From assembly GCF_947495725.1 (NCBI RefSeq), contig NZ_CANLZZ010000004.1:1-64000 (forward strand): DNA of 64,000 nucleotides. The letters run 5' to 3'. Made by a program: the position numbers and the translations under genes. Source of the stretch: an uncultured Lutibacter sp. Its GTDB lineage: Bacteria; Bacteroidota; Bacteroidia; Flavobacteriales; Flavobacteriaceae. The notes under the pieces were generated by a model. That model saw only the letters and a list, made by a program, of their open reading frames with translations, did no database searches and had not been told where the DNA came from. This document shows, one piece after another, positions 63,018-64,000 of this stretch; the stretch's first letter is position 1, and the number at the start of each line of letters is the position of its first letter.

Positions 63018-63854
63018 TTGGAGAAAAATAATAACAATTCAATTAACCTTAACAAATACATAAGTAGCACTGGTATTTGTTCAAGAAGAGAAGCCGAAAA
63101 ATTTATTGTAAATGGATTGGTAACAATAAATGGCGTAAAAGCACAACTAGGAAATAGAGTATTTGAAGGTGATAAGGTTAAATTAAATGGTAAGCTTATA
63201 GAATCTAAAACTACAACTCTATACATAGCCTATAACAAGCCTGTTGGAATTGTTTGTACTACAGACTCAAAAGAACGCAATAATATTGTAAAAGCAATTG
63301 GACATCCCGAACGTCTTTTTCCTATAGGCCGTTTAGATAAACCATCACAGGGTTTAATTTTCTTAACAAATGATGGCGATATTGTAAATAAGATTTTACG
63401 CGCTGGAAATAATCATCAAAAAGAATATAGTGTTACAGTTAATAAACCCATAAATAACAATTTTATAAAACAAATGAGTAATGGAATACCTATTTTAGGA
63501 ACCGTTACAAAAAAATGTCTTGTAGAGCAAATTAACAAAAACACTTTTAAAATAATTCTTACTCAAGGTTTAAATAGGCAAATTAGACGCATGTGCGAAT
63601 ATTTGAACTTTGAAGTAACAAAACTAAAACGTACCCGAATAATGAACGTTAATTTGGAAAAGTTAGCCGAAGGTTCTTGGCGCGAATTAACCAAGGATGA
63701 AATGAACGAAATTAATACAATGATTTCATCGAGTTCTAAAACTGAGGAAGCTTCCAAAGATGTTCAGAAAAAAAAATCGAACTACTCTAAGAAAAAACCC
63801 TATTATTCCAAAAATAAATCTCACTTTCAGCCAAAAAGAAAAAGACGAAAATAA
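63018..63854 (+). CDS. rluF: 23S rRNA pseudouridine synthase RluF
   Basis: A 278-residue pseudouridine synthase with an N-terminal S4 domain ([21 protein letters not shown]) and the RluA/RsuA catalytic motif [10 protein letters not shown], whose Asp is catalytic. The later [13 protein letters not shown] segment is typical of RluF, which modifies U2604 of 23S rRNA. A lysine- and serine-rich basic tail follows. Start is TTG at 63018, since no ATG lies before the S4 domain. Confidence 0.88.
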   Translation: MEKNNNNSINLNKYISSTGICSRREAEKFIVNGLVTINGVKAQLGNRVFEGDKVKLNGKLIESKTTTLYIAYNKPVGIVCTTDSKERNNIVKAIGHPERLFPIGRLDKPSQGLIFLTNDGDIVNKILRAGNNHQKEYSVTVNKPINNNFIKQMSNGIPILGTVTKKCLVEQINKNTFKIILTQGLNRQIRRMCEYLNFEVTKLKRTRIMNVNLEKLAEGSWRELTKDEMNEINTMISSSSKTEEASKDVQKKKSNYSKKKPYYSKNKSHFQPKRKRRK

Positions 63855-63903
63855 TGTCTTTCAACTTTCTACATTTACCTTTTAACATTAAAAGTTATAT
63901 AAC

Positions 63904-63911
63904 TATCTTTG
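63904..63911 (+). promoter_or_regulatory. -7 element for tgt
   Basis: TATCTTTG, exact TAnnTTTG match, 6 bases before the ATG at 63918, implying a leaderless or very short-leader transcript. Confidence 0.5.
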
Positions 63912-63917
63912 CCGACT

Positions 63918-64000
63918 ATGCAATTTGAATTAAAATCTAAAGATGCTCAAAGCAAGGCAAGAGCAGGTGTTATTACAACCGATCACGGTAAAATTGAAAC
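63918..64000 (+). CDS. tgt: Queuine tRNA-ribosyltransferase, N-terminal fragment
   Basis: Only 27 codons and two bases lie in the window. The peptide begins MQFELKSKDAQSKARAG and continues TTDHGKIET, which matches the start of Tgt proteins (aromatic-Glu strand, KARRG-type loop, HG-x-hydrophobic-ET). The enzyme exchanges guanine 34 for queuine or preQ1 in tRNAs. The gene is cut by the window end. Confidence 0.75.
   Translation, partial: MQFELKSKDAQSKARAGVITTDHGKIE

Noticed and set aside
1-64000. CRISPR array
   Set aside because: No regularly spaced repeat-spacer arrangement was found on scanning. The repeats seen are two or three copies far apart or in operators.

Overview
The window is AT-rich chromosomal DNA from a member of the Bacteroidota, most likely Flavobacteriaceae. 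Evidence is the TAnnTTTG-type promoter elements, the absence of clear Shine-Dalgarno sites, and flavobacterial gene families (DUF4294, the VC_2705-type symporter with its DUF4212 small subunit, RluF). All functions below are read from the sequence without database searches.

Core chromosome, left (1-28512). A DUF4294 protein is divergent from an M42 aminopeptidase, which is followed by a Nudix hydrolase. Next come two tandem copies of a pair made of a cNMP/CBS/DUF294 nucleotidyltransferase-like protein and a DEDDh exonuclease. On the minus strand lies an acetate/propionate block: a porin, the DUF4212 small subunit, a sodium/solute symporter, a symporter-histidine kinase sensor, a single-domain response regulator, and a 1274-residue fusion of propionyl-CoA-synthetase-like and acetyl-CoA-synthetase modules. 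A small zinc-ribbon/HTH protein related to IS1-type transposase N-termini precedes it. Then follow gltB-gltD, a lipoprotein/PepSY pair, aroC, a TauE/SafE permease and tRNA-Ser(TGA).

Mobile region (28501-62955). The 3' end of tRNA-Ser is repeated at 45847 and 62942, so two integrative elements sit in tandem in one tRNA site: E1 (about 17.3 kb) and E2 (about 17.1 kb). Both open with a tyrosine recombinase, then an excisionase-like HTH gene, then a replication gene. In E1 that gene is a BT4734-like primase-type protein. In E2 it is a protein carrying recognisable family-A polymerase palm motifs. Each element brings its own hairpin terminator next to the tRNA end.

Cargo is defence-like. E1 has a tight five-gene operon: an MmeI-like methyltransferase, a DEAD/DEAH helicase, a GIY-YIG (T5orf172-like) protein, a large membrane protein and an unknown, remotely portal-like protein. 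It also has a serine recombinase unit whose promoter overlaps a strong inverted repeat, and a transglutaminase-like gene. E2 has a type III restriction-modification system with a Fic protein between mod and res, a run of small unknown genes including a PD-(D/E)xK-like and a GIY-YIG-like protein, and a TcmP/DUF5131 pair.

Core chromosome, right (62956-64000). The original tRNA terminator, then rluF, then the first codons of tgt.

The strongest candidates for something undescribed are the E1 five-gene operon, the E2 polymerase-like replication protein, and the paired similar-sized satellite-like elements that carry them.
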